Origin: an uncultured Clostridium sp. | GTDB taxonomy: Bacteria > Bacillota > Clostridia > TANB77 > CAG-508 | Length of the DNA stretch: 22,742 nt | Reading direction: 5' to 3' | Assembly (NCBI GenBank): GCA_946497905.1 | Contig: CAMMMI010000017.1 | Location: forward strand, 1 to 22,742 | Shown here: piece by piece, positions 15,120 to 21,605 of the stretch | Layout of the letters: each line of letters starts with the position of its first letter | Numbering within the stretch: position 1 is the first letter of the stretch | The notes under the pieces: generated by a model | Seen by the model: only the letters and a program-made list of their open reading frames with translations | What the model was told of the DNA's origin: nothing | Database searches by the model: none | Position numbers and translations under genes: made by a program

Positions 15120-16816
15120 TACTTTATTCGAATTTTTTTATTATTTTCTTTTATTATATCTATTAAAAATATTATAGATATTGTAGATACAAATAATTGT
15201 ATTACATATGTTGGTGCTAAATATGATATATTCATTGCTTCTGTGTACATTGTCATGTGTGTAAATGTTATAATAAATATTCTTGAATAATATAATCCCC
15301 ATAATCCTAATAATATCCAAACATTTTCTTTAGATTTTTTAAATATTAAATTAATTATTATATATATAATTGTTGAAACAATAGATATTATAAATATTAT
15401 TGGATTTATTGTTTCATATATTTTTTGAATATTTTGTAATATTTTTAGTTGTAATTTTTCATTTTCTTTCTCATAAGAATTTAGTGCAACTACTTTTTCT
15501 CTTGTAACATTTTCAAATTTTTCTTGCATTTTTTGCTTTTCTTCTGTTTCTGGTATTGGAGCTATTCTAACTCTTGTTGACATCAAATAATATTCTACTT
15601 GATAACTTATAGTAACTGGTGTTTTTTGTAATGTTTTTATTATATCTTCAAAATCAAATTTTATTTTATTACTAATTATTTTATTTGGATAAGCTTTTAT
15701 TTTTCCTTCATCACATGCTTGGTTTATTTCATTTGCAACTTCTTCATAATAATTATTTGCTGTTACTGCATCTTTATAATATCCTTTGCTTTCTACAGCT
15801 CTCATTATTGCCCAATGTATCCAACCACCTTGTATTTCATATCCACTACTATCTCCACATTTTGCCCATTCTTTACCTTCTTCTCCTTCTAAATATTCTT
15901 CTAACTCTGCAAATTTAGGACTTACTTCATATGCTTTTTTTAATGTTTCTCTTGTTATAGGTACTTTCCTTTTTTGTTTTTCTGGAATTATTCTTGTCAA
16001 TGCTCCATATGCTTCTTTAAATTCTTTTCCCCAATATTGATTTAATTGAAATACTCCATAATATTTGTAATTTAATCCAATTACTGTGAATACACTTATT
16101 GTTATTATGGCTACTGGTATAAGATATGTAATTATTCGTTTTGTTTTTTCTTTTAATTCTGTATCTCTTAGGATATATATAATGTTTACTAATATTGTTC
16201 CTATTAGATATGGTAATATCCATACAGTTTCTTCTCTACATAATATAATTGCTGATAATGTTATACCTAATCCTATTTGATATCCCCTTATTTTTTGCAT
16301 TTTTTCTTTTCTATTTAAAAATAATCCTATAGTACATGCTATCAAAAATACTATTAAAGATGTATATATTCCATCTCTATATACTCTTGCCAATTCATTA
16401 CAAAATGTAATTGGATTAAATAATAAAACTATGTATATTAATATTAATTTCCATTGAGATTTTATTTTTTTTCTAAATACTAATAGTAAAAATATTATTG
16501 ATATATCATAAAAAATTTCTTGTGCCATTAAAAATGGAATATGTAATATATTGAAAAAAGCTATAAACAAAGGAGTAAATGGTCCTTTGACTAGTGTTAA
16601 GCAATTATATTCACCTAACCATTCTCCTTTTAATATACTATCTGCTTGATTTACCATTAAAACATCATCATACAACATATCATATATTCCATTTACTGGT
16701 TGTACTGAAATTAAACACATTTTGACTATTGTTAAAATAATAATTACAATTAGCCATACATTATTTTTTAATATTTTTACATTCTTTTTTTCTTTTAAAA
16801 TTTTATTTTTAATCAT
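15092..16816 (-). CDS. Polytopic membrane protein, possible GT-C glycosyltransferase
   Basis: A 574-residue integral membrane protein not confidently recognised. It has a first helix near 20-38, then an outward loop with YDDVLMVNQADSILKGEWLG, several helices (about 80-250), a large soluble loop (about 260-430, rich in Lys and Glu), and three or four helices at the C-terminus (about 455-555). An acidic Asp-Asp pair in the first loop, followed by a GPFTPLFIA segment and many helices, is the general plan of GT-C glycosyltransferases such as ArnT/PMT types. That is a resemblance in layout only, and the long loop between helix groups is unusual. AAGGGA lies about 5 bases before the ATG. It neighbours the prepilin-like surface protein, and a role in glycan or surface decoration is a guess. 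Confidence 0.45.
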   Translation of the reverse strand: MIKNKILKEKKNVKILKNNVWLIVIIILTIVKMCLISVQPVNGIYDMLYDDVLMVNQADSILKGEWLGEYNCLTLVKGPFTPLFIAFFNILHIPFLMAQEIFYDISIIFLLLVFRKKIKSQWKLILIYIVLLFNPITFCNELARVYRDGIYTSLIVFLIACTIGLFLNRKEKMQKIRGYQIGLGITLSAIILCREETVWILPYLIGTILVNIIYILRDTELKEKTKRIITYLIPVAIITISVFTVIGLNYKYYGVFQLNQYWGKEFKEAYGALTRIIPEKQKRKVPITRETLKKAYEVSPKFAELEEYLEGEEGKEWAKCGDSSGYEIQGGWIHWAIMRAVESKGYYKDAVTANNYYEEVANEINQACDEGKIKAYPNKIISNKIKFDFEDIIKTLQKTPVTISYQVEYYLMSTRVRIAPIPETEEKQKMQEKFENVTREKVVALNSYEKENEKLQLKILQNIQKIYETINPIIFIISIVSTIIYIIINLIFKKSKENVWILLGLWGLYYSRIFIITFTHMTMYTEAMNISYLAPTYVIQLFVSTISIIFLIDIIKENNKKIRIKYLQKNNKCI

Positions 16817-16900
16817 ATTTTTCCCTTTTTATTTTTCTCTCTAAATGTTTTTTCGTTAATCCTATGTAAATAGTTTAATATGAAAGGATTACTTTCTTTT

Positions 16901-16923
16901 GAAAATAAAAATTGTTTATTTTC
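16901..16923. other. Hairpin between 6S RNA and the membrane-protein gene
   Basis: GAAAATAAA (16901-16909) and TTTATTTTC (16915-16923) form a perfect 9-bp stem with a 5-base loop in the 155-base gap. It could sit in the leader of the membrane-protein gene. No riboswitch class is recognised here. Confidence 0.3.
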
Positions 16924-16971
16924 GCTTTGAGCCTAAGTAACTTAAAGTTTCATAGTGTTTCCTATTGTACA

Positions 16972-17166
16972 AAAAAATCCCCCGCCTTAGCCGTCAGATG
17001 TCTTGAATTTTTAAGGACCTGCTCCTAAAAACAGGTGGGTGCCTACCTAAATACTTATGGGCTTCTCACTATACTGTGAGCTTGCACGCCATATTTACGA
17101 GATCAGCCCCTCTTATATGTGTGTTGGTTCTAAAAATTCTGTCTATACGCACTACGCAGGGAATTA
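16972..17166 (-). ncRNA. ssrS: 6S RNA
   Basis: A GC-richer, non-coding island of about 190 bases in an AT-rich gap, read on the minus strand. The ends form a terminal stem (UCCCUGC near 17157-17163 with the G/C-rich segment near 16979-16985), and the 3' end runs into seven Us. Internally there are paired blocks such as GCUCACAG/CUGUGAG-like stems near 17071-17085 and an AGGUAGGCACCCACCU-type stem near 17032-17050. Firmicutes 6S RNA has this rod-like form, with terminal stem, central bubble and a GGCACCCACCT-like segment. It would bind sigma-A RNA polymerase and damp transcription in slow growth. The identification rests on recalled sequence features, not a covariance search. Another structured RNA is possible. 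Confidence 0.72.
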
Positions 17167-17209
17167 ATTATTTAATTTTTATTATGTTCTCTATTTTTAA
17201 GTTATTTAT

Positions 17210-17238
17210 ATTTTAGCATATTAATATTTTTTTTACAA
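17210..17238 (-). promoter_or_regulatory. Promoter upstream of the 6S RNA
   Basis: Minus-strand -35 TTGTAA (17233-17238) and -10 TAAAAT (17210-17215) are 17 bases apart, with a TG just before the -10 box. The start would be near 17203, leaving about 40 bases ahead of the predicted mature 5' end, which implies processing or a different start. Confidence 0.45.
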
Positions 17239-17382
17239 ATTAAATTTTTTCTATTTTTATGTGAGTTTTGTTGTTTTTAATATTCTAACTCACTTATTCA
17301 ATATTATTCTCTCTTAAATACATATTTTTAAATTTGCTTCTATTTAAAATTTGTGCTAAAATAAATTAAGATTTGTGTTTGT

Positions 17383-17407
17383 AGAGATATTATATCTCTC
17401 TTTTTTT
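17383..17407 (+). terminator. Hairpin with T-run overlapping the trhA stop
   Basis: AGAGATA (17383-17389) and TATCTCT (17393-17399) are followed by seven Ts on the plus strand. No plus-strand gene precedes it, so it may stop antisense transcription. On the minus strand it is a stem without a U-tract at the end of trhA. Confidence 0.4.
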
Positions 17408-18080
17408 ACATTACATATAACAATATACACAAAAATTGTAGAAAACTACCTAGTAATATAAATAAATGAAATACTGAATGCATATATTTACGTTTTTTAC
17501 CTAATCCATATAATACCGCTCCTATTGTATAAGCAATTCCTCCTAATAGTAATAAAATAAATCCTTTTGTTCCTAATAATTCTGGTAATAAATTAGCTTT
17601 TACAATTATACACCATCCCATTATTAAATAGCATATCATTGAAAATTTCTTAAATTTTTTTATATCTATTGAATTTAAAACTATCCCTAAAATTGCAATC
17701 CCCCATATCACACCAAATATTACCCAACCTGTTGCTGTATCATATTCTCTTAATGTACATAACGCAAATGGCGTATATGAACCAGCTATCAATAAAAATA
17801 TTGAACAATGATCTAAAACTTGAAATACTCTTTTAGAATATCTAGTTGGACTTAACCCATGATATATACTAGACATTGTATATAGTATAATCATCGTTAC
17901 TCCATATATTGATCCACTTACTACACCATATGTATTCCCTCTTATTGCTGCAAATACAATACATAATGTTGTTGCAACAACACCTAACACAGCTCCAACA
18001 ATATGTGAAGTCATATTAAATATTTCTTCTCCTTTAGTGTATTTAGGTAAAATTCTATCCTTTAATCTTACTCTTGTCAT
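17406..18080 (-). CDS. trhA: TrhA/hemolysin III family (PAQR-type) membrane protein
   Basis: A seven-helix membrane protein of the hemolysin III/PAQR family. B. subtilis TrhA (YplQ) affects membrane fluidity balance; hemolysis is not a reliable role. The 224 residues match the family size. The expected metal-site residues are there: Ser70/Ser71 and His74 in SSIYHGL, Asp90-His91 in DHCSIF, and His201 and His205 in HSVFHLF. The N-terminal KGEEIFNMTSHIVGA is typical. AAAGGA lies about 8 bases before the ATG. Its promoter is at 18199-18207, leaving a leader of about 110 bases. It appears to be a single-gene unit. Confidence 0.9.
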   Translation of the reverse strand: MTRVRLKDRILPKYTKGEEIFNMTSHIVGAVLGVVATTLCIVFAAIRGNTYGVVSGSIYGVTMIILYTMSSIYHGLSPTRYSKRVFQVLDHCSIFLLIAGSYTPFALCTLREYDTATGWVIFGVIWGIAILGIVLNSIDIKKFKKFSMICYLIMGWCIIVKANLLPELLGTKGFILLLLGGIAYTIGAVLYGLGKKRKYMHSVFHLFILLGSFLQFLCILLYVM

Positions 18081-18198
18081 ATAAGTTCCTTTCTTTTTTT
18101 AATATATAGTTTTCAATATTTATTTTTAATATATATCCCTTAATATATACTGTCATTTTCTCTTTTATAATATAAACATTTCTTAATTTATTTTTATA

Positions 18199-18207
18199 AT
18201 TATACCA
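18199..18207 (-). promoter_or_regulatory. Extended -10 promoter of trhA
   Basis: TGGTATAAT on the minus strand is a perfect extended -10 element. The -35 region 17-18 bases upstream is a poor match but lies in an A-tract, which often supports extended -10 promoters. The start would be near 18192. Confidence 0.5.
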
Positions 18208-18298
18208 TTTTTTTCTTTTTTTAAAAGTCTTTTTACAGAAAATTTACATTTTGTTATAGTTATTTTTCTTATTTTATCTTCTCCTAGTATTGTTTTTT

Positions 18299-19009
18299 CT
18301 ATTCTTTTATTTCTTTTGCTAGTTTACTTATTGCTTTTGTCTCTATTCTTGACACATAGCTACGCGATATTCCCATTGATTTAGCTATTTCATTTTGTGT
18401 TTTGGGTTTATGACCTCCTAATCCAAATCTTAATTCTAAAATTGTTTTTTCTCTATCTTTTAAAATCTCCTTCATCTTTTGATATAATAATTTTATCTTC
18501 ATTTTTATATCAACTTCATCTTCTATTGCTCTTTCTTCATTTTCTAGTACCTCTTGCAATGTAACAATGTTATCATCTTTATCTTTTCCTATTGGCTCAT
18601 TTAAATATACTTCTGCACCTAATTTTTTTGTTGCTCTTAAATGCATTAATATTTCATTGTCTATACATCTTGATACATATGTAGATAATTTACTTCCTTT
18701 TTCCATGCTAAAGCTGTTTATACCTTTTATTAATCCTATTGTTCCTATTGATATTAAGTCATCTTGATCCACTTTAGTTGTAGTATATTTTTTTGCAACA
18801 TGTGCGACTAGTCTTAAGTTTCTTTCTATCAAAATATTTCTTGCTTCGTCATCTCCCTTTGCCATTTGCTCTAAGCAATTTTTTTCTTCTTCTTGTGTTA
18901 ATGGTTCTGGAAATAAAGTCCCTCCTTGAATATATCCAACTACAAATACTGCAGATTTTAAAAATTCCACAAATCCTAATATTCCTGACATGCAAAGTGA
19001 AACAAGCAT
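18299..19009 (-). CDS. sigK: Sporulation sigma factor K with pro-sequence
   Basis: Sigma-K directs late mother-cell gene expression in endospore formation (coat, cortex, release). The 236 residues show an N-terminal hydrophobic pro-sequence (about 1-25), then LFPEPLTQEEEKNCLEQMAKGD, region 2 (about 55-125, with NLRLVAHVAKKY and DLISIGTIGLIKGI), ILMHLRATKK, and region 4 (about 185-232) ending in the helix-turn-helix QNEIAKSMGISRSYVSRIE. By alignment in mind with B. subtilis pro-sigma-K, cleavage would fall between Gly25 and Tyr26. The gene is uninterrupted, with no skin element. GGAGGTG lies 7 bases before the ATG. Upstream there is a CATATAAT -10 like those used by sigma-E and sigma-K. SigE is a possible confusion, but the ORF matches SigK better. 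Confidence 0.88.
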   Translation of the reverse strand: MLVSLCMSGILGFVEFLKSAVFVVGYIQGGTLFPEPLTQEEEKNCLEQMAKGDDEARNILIERNLRLVAHVAKKYTTTKVDQDDLISIGTIGLIKGINSFSMEKGSKLSTYVSRCIDNEILMHLRATKKLGAEVYLNEPIGKDKDDNIVTLQEVLENEERAIEDEVDIKMKIKLLYQKMKEILKDREKTILELRFGLGGHKPKTQNEIAKSMGISRSYVSRIETKAISKLAKEIKE

Positions 19010-19041
19010 ACTGTAGCACCTCCATTTATTCTCATAATAAA

Positions 19042-19049
19042 ATTATATG
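19042..19049 (-). promoter_or_regulatory. Probable sporulation-type promoter of sigK (-10 box)
   Basis: CATATAAT on the minus strand matches the sigma-E -10 consensus CATACAAT at seven of eight positions, and no good sigma-A -35 box is found. A CAC lies 16 bases upstream, loosely like a sigma-K -35. The start would be near 19036, 27 bases before the ATG. Confidence 0.4.
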
Positions 19050-19150
19050 TTTAAAAAATCTAAAAGTGCCTGACCTGAAATTTTAATTTTATAATAATTG
19101 CTTGTTCTTTTTTTATTATTTTTTAATATTTATTATTAGAGGTGTTTTTA

Positions 19151-19949
19151 ATGCATTTTTTTTCTAATGTTTTTAAGGGAATTGCTTTAGGTTGCGGTGC
19201 TATACTTCCACGGTATTAGCAGTGGTGTTTTATGTGTTATTTTTGGAATTTATGAAAAATTACTAGATAGTTTTTTAAACTTTTTTAAAGATATGAAGAA
19301 CAATTTTAAATTTCTATTTCCTATATTTATAGGTGTAGGAATTGGCGTTCTAGTTTTTAGTAATGTTTTAAATTATCTATTGATAAATTTTCCTATTCAA
19401 ACTCAATCTATTTTTATAGGACTTATATTAGGTTGTATTCCATCTTTATTTAAGGATATTAATACAAAAACACCAATAAGAAAAAGTTATTTTTTATTTA
19501 CTATTGTTGCTTTTCTTATTGGCATTCTTAGTGTTTATCTTGAAAAAAACATTAATTTTTCTAATACTTCTAATTTTAATTATTTATATTTAATATTTTC
19601 TGGTTTTGCTATGTCTATAGGTATTGTCGTTCCAGGTGTAAGTAGTACTATTATTTTAATGTTACTTGGTGTTTATAATTTATATTTGACAGGTATTTCA
19701 AATATTTATTTACCTACATTAATTCCAATGTTTCTAGGTTTGCTTATTGGTTGTTTTGTTTTTATGAAGCTTACTAAATTTTTATTAGATAATTTTTATG
19801 CACAAACTTTTTATAGTATAATTGGATTTACCTTAGGTTCTATTTTTGTACTTTTACCTAGTTTTTCTTTTGATATTTTAGGATTTGTTGCTATTTTATG
19901 TGTCTCTCTTGGCTTTTTGATTGGAAATAGTTTTAAAAACTATAACTAA
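19151..19949 (+). pseudogene. DUF368 family polyprenyl-phosphate translocase, frameshifted
   Basis: DUF368 membrane proteins (PopT family) are reported to recycle undecaprenyl phosphate across the membrane for wall synthesis. Two frames are needed to read this one. The first starts at 19151 with AGAGGTG six bases upstream and reads MHFFSNVFKGIALGCGAILP, then hits a TAG. The second frame continues from 19212 as GISSGVLCVIFGIYEKLL to the stop at 19949. Dropping one base, the C at 19211, joins them into a family-like PGISSG motif and a 265-residue protein. A second copy of the motif, VVPGVSST, lies in the C-terminal half as expected. Seven to eight helices are visible. The break may be a true mutation or a sequencing error. 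The downstream reading frame otherwise looks intact. Confidence 0.8.
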
Positions 19950-19996
19950 TTATAATATTTAAAGTTATTTACTAAATTTTAATACCAATATCGACG

Positions 19997-20025
19997 TTAT
20001 GGAAAAAAGTTCAATCCTTCCATAA
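19997..20025. other. Small inverted repeat past the DUF368 gene
   Basis: TTATGGAA and TTCCATAA arms (8 bp, perfect) lie about 50 bases past the DUF368 stop, separated by 13 bases. There is no U-tract. Confidence 0.35.
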
Positions 20026-20052
20026 AAGCTCATCAATTCATGTATAGTATCA

Positions 20053-20095
20053 TAGGAAAACAATATTAATTATACAAAAAAATTGATTTTTCCTA
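20053..20095. other. Imperfect stem between converging genes
   Basis: TAGGAAAACAAT pairs with ATTG followed by TTTTTCCTA, with a two-base bulge, across about 43 bases. It is the second of three hairpins in the 190-base space between the converging DUF368 and U32 genes. Confidence 0.3.
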
Positions 20096-20102
20096 CATTA
20101 TT

Positions 20103-20139
20103 AAAAGAGTTACACTTTTTAATAGTATAACTCTTTTTT
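20103..20139 (+). terminator. Terminator between converging DUF368 and U32 genes
   Basis: AAAAGAGTTA and TAACTCTTTT arms form a stem followed by a T-run on the plus strand, suited to stop DUF368 transcription. On the minus strand the stem ends the U32 gene, though the U-tract there is shorter. Confidence 0.65.
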
Positions 20140-20140
20140 C

Positions 20141-21370
20141 TTATTTTTTTCTTCTTATTATCCAATCTTTTTTACATTCTATAGGAAGTTTTATTTTTAC
20201 TTTTTGCCCTTTTACTCCTGGGCTTATTTCATTTATTTCTTCATCTGTTTCATCATTCCATAATTTTTCTATTGTAAATTGTACTGGCTCTATTTGATTT
20301 GGTACAATTATTTCTAATAAATCACCTATTTGCAATTTGTTTCTTATTTCTATTATTGATTTTTCTTTATCATATTCTACTACTTTTCCACCAAATTCAT
20401 ATTGTTCATTATATTGTTTGCCTGTATATTCTTGTATATCTTTATTATTTCTGTCATTAAAATAAAAAGTTGTTAAGCCTCTTGTTTTAACTTTTTCCAA
20501 TTCTTTTAGATATTTTGTATAATCATAGTTTTTAGGGTCTTTCTCATAATCATCTATTGCATTTCTATATGCATTTATTACACTTGCTAGATAGTATTCT
20601 GTTTTTAATCTTCCTTCTATTTTTACACTATCTATTCCCATATTAATTATTTCTGGTAATTCTTTTATCAAACATAAATCTTTCGAAGAAAAGATACTTG
20701 TACCATACTCACTTGTTTCTATTGGCATAAATTCTCCTGGATTATTCTTCTCTTCTGCATATAAATTATATGACCACCTGCAACTTTGTGCACAATCTCC
20801 TAAATTTGCACTTCTACATGATAGGAAATCACTTAAAAAACATCTTCCAGAAAATGCAAAACATATAGCTCCATGTATAAATGTTTCTACTTCTAAATCT
20901 TCTGGCTTGTTTTCCATTATGTATTTTAATTGTTCTTTATTCATTTCTCTTGCCATAATTACTCTTTTTGCACCTATTTTATGCCAGAATAGAGCGTCTT
21001 GTAAACTTACTACATTTGCCTGTGTACTTACATGTATATCTACATTTGGTGCATATTTTTTTAATACTTCAATTACACCACCATCTGCTGCTATTATTCC
21101 ATCTGGTTTTAATTCATTTAATAGTTTTGCCATTTCTATTATTTCTTCGTATTTTTCATCCCATGCAAATATGTTTAATGTTACATGTACTCTTTTTCCT
21201 ATACTATGTGCATATTTTATGGTTTTTATTAGGTCATCATCTTTCATGTCTGCTCTAGTTCTTAATGATAATGATGAAGTTCCACAGTACACTGCGTCTG
21301 CACCATATTGAAATGCTATTTTGGCTTTTTCGAATGAGCCTGCTGGGGCTAGTAATTCTATTTTTTTCAT
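20141..21370 (-). CDS. U32 peptidase family protein, probable tRNA hydroxylation enzyme (TrhP-like)
   Basis: Members of this family named as peptidases (TrhP, RlhA) are better known for prephenate-dependent hydroxylation of RNA: TrhP makes 5-hydroxyuridine at tRNA position 34. The 409 residues match the family signature from 162 to 180, with ETFIHGAIC and GRCFLS, and four cysteines (Cys170, Cys177, Cys193, Cys197) suited to an iron-sulfur cluster. The N-terminal barrel begins ELLAPAGSFEKAKIAFQYGA. A C-terminal beta-barrel segment (about 320-405) is present. AAGGAGG about 7 bases before the ATG confirms the start. Being a single full-length copy, it could do TrhP work alone or pair with a second paralog as in B. 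subtilis YrrN/YrrO. A protease role is less likely. Confidence 0.85.
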   Translation of the reverse strand: MKKIELLAPAGSFEKAKIAFQYGADAVYCGTSSLSLRTRADMKDDDLIKTIKYAHSIGKRVHVTLNIFAWDEKYEEIIEMAKLLNELKPDGIIAADGGVIEVLKKYAPNVDIHVSTQANVVSLQDALFWHKIGAKRVIMAREMNKEQLKYIMENKPEDLEVETFIHGAICFAFSGRCFLSDFLSCRSANLGDCAQSCRWSYNLYAEEKNNPGEFMPIETSEYGTSIFSSKDLCLIKELPEIINMGIDSVKIEGRLKTEYYLASVINAYRNAIDDYEKDPKNYDYTKYLKELEKVKTRGLTTFYFNDRNNKDIQEYTGKQYNEQYEFGGKVVEYDKEKSIIEIRNKLQIGDLLEIIVPNQIEPVQFTIEKLWNDETDEEINEISPGVKGQKVKIKLPIECKKDWIIRRKK

Positions 21371-21389
21371 TTATCCTCCTTGTATAATA

Positions 21390-21425
21390 TGTTTATAAAA
21401 TTGATTGTATATGGTTTTATAAACA
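21390..21425. promoter_or_regulatory. 11-bp inverted repeat upstream of the U32 gene
   Basis: Perfect TGTTTATAAAA (21390-21400) and TTTTATAAACA (21415-21425) arms flank a 14-base spacer, 20-55 bases upstream of the start codon. It could be an operator or a leader hairpin. Confidence 0.45.
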
Positions 21426-21529
21426 CATTTTTTTCTTTTATATTTCAAATTTTATTTTGACAATATTTTATATATTATATCAGTTTTTGCTTTTATATTA
21501 TATATTTTTTCCTTAATTATGTCAATAAA

Positions 21530-21558
21530 TTGATAATATTCTCTTTTTGTGCTATAAT
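21530..21558 (+). promoter_or_regulatory. Promoter of the RelA/SpoT-like gene
   Basis: TTGATA (21530-21535) and a perfect TATAAT (21553-21558) are 17 bases apart, with a TG just upstream of the -10 box. The start would be near 21565, about 41 bases before the ATG. Confidence 0.7.
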
Positions 21559-21605
21559 TTATATATACGTATTTTATGTAATTAAGCTTGATTGGAGGTA
21601 TTTTT

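Noticed and set aside
16817..16971. A riboswitch in front of the polytopic membrane-protein gene
   Set aside because: Apart from one short stem, no known aptamer motif could be recognised.
19055..19085. A GTGCCTGACCTG sequence resembling half of a REP-like GGTCAGGCAC element
   Set aside because: Only one arm is present and no inverted partner is nearby; it is too short to call.
19205..19215. Programmed +1 frameshifting in the DUF368 gene
   Set aside because: No known slippery sequence or stimulating structure is visible; a simple one-base insertion or read error explains it better. Kept only as a check in the findings.
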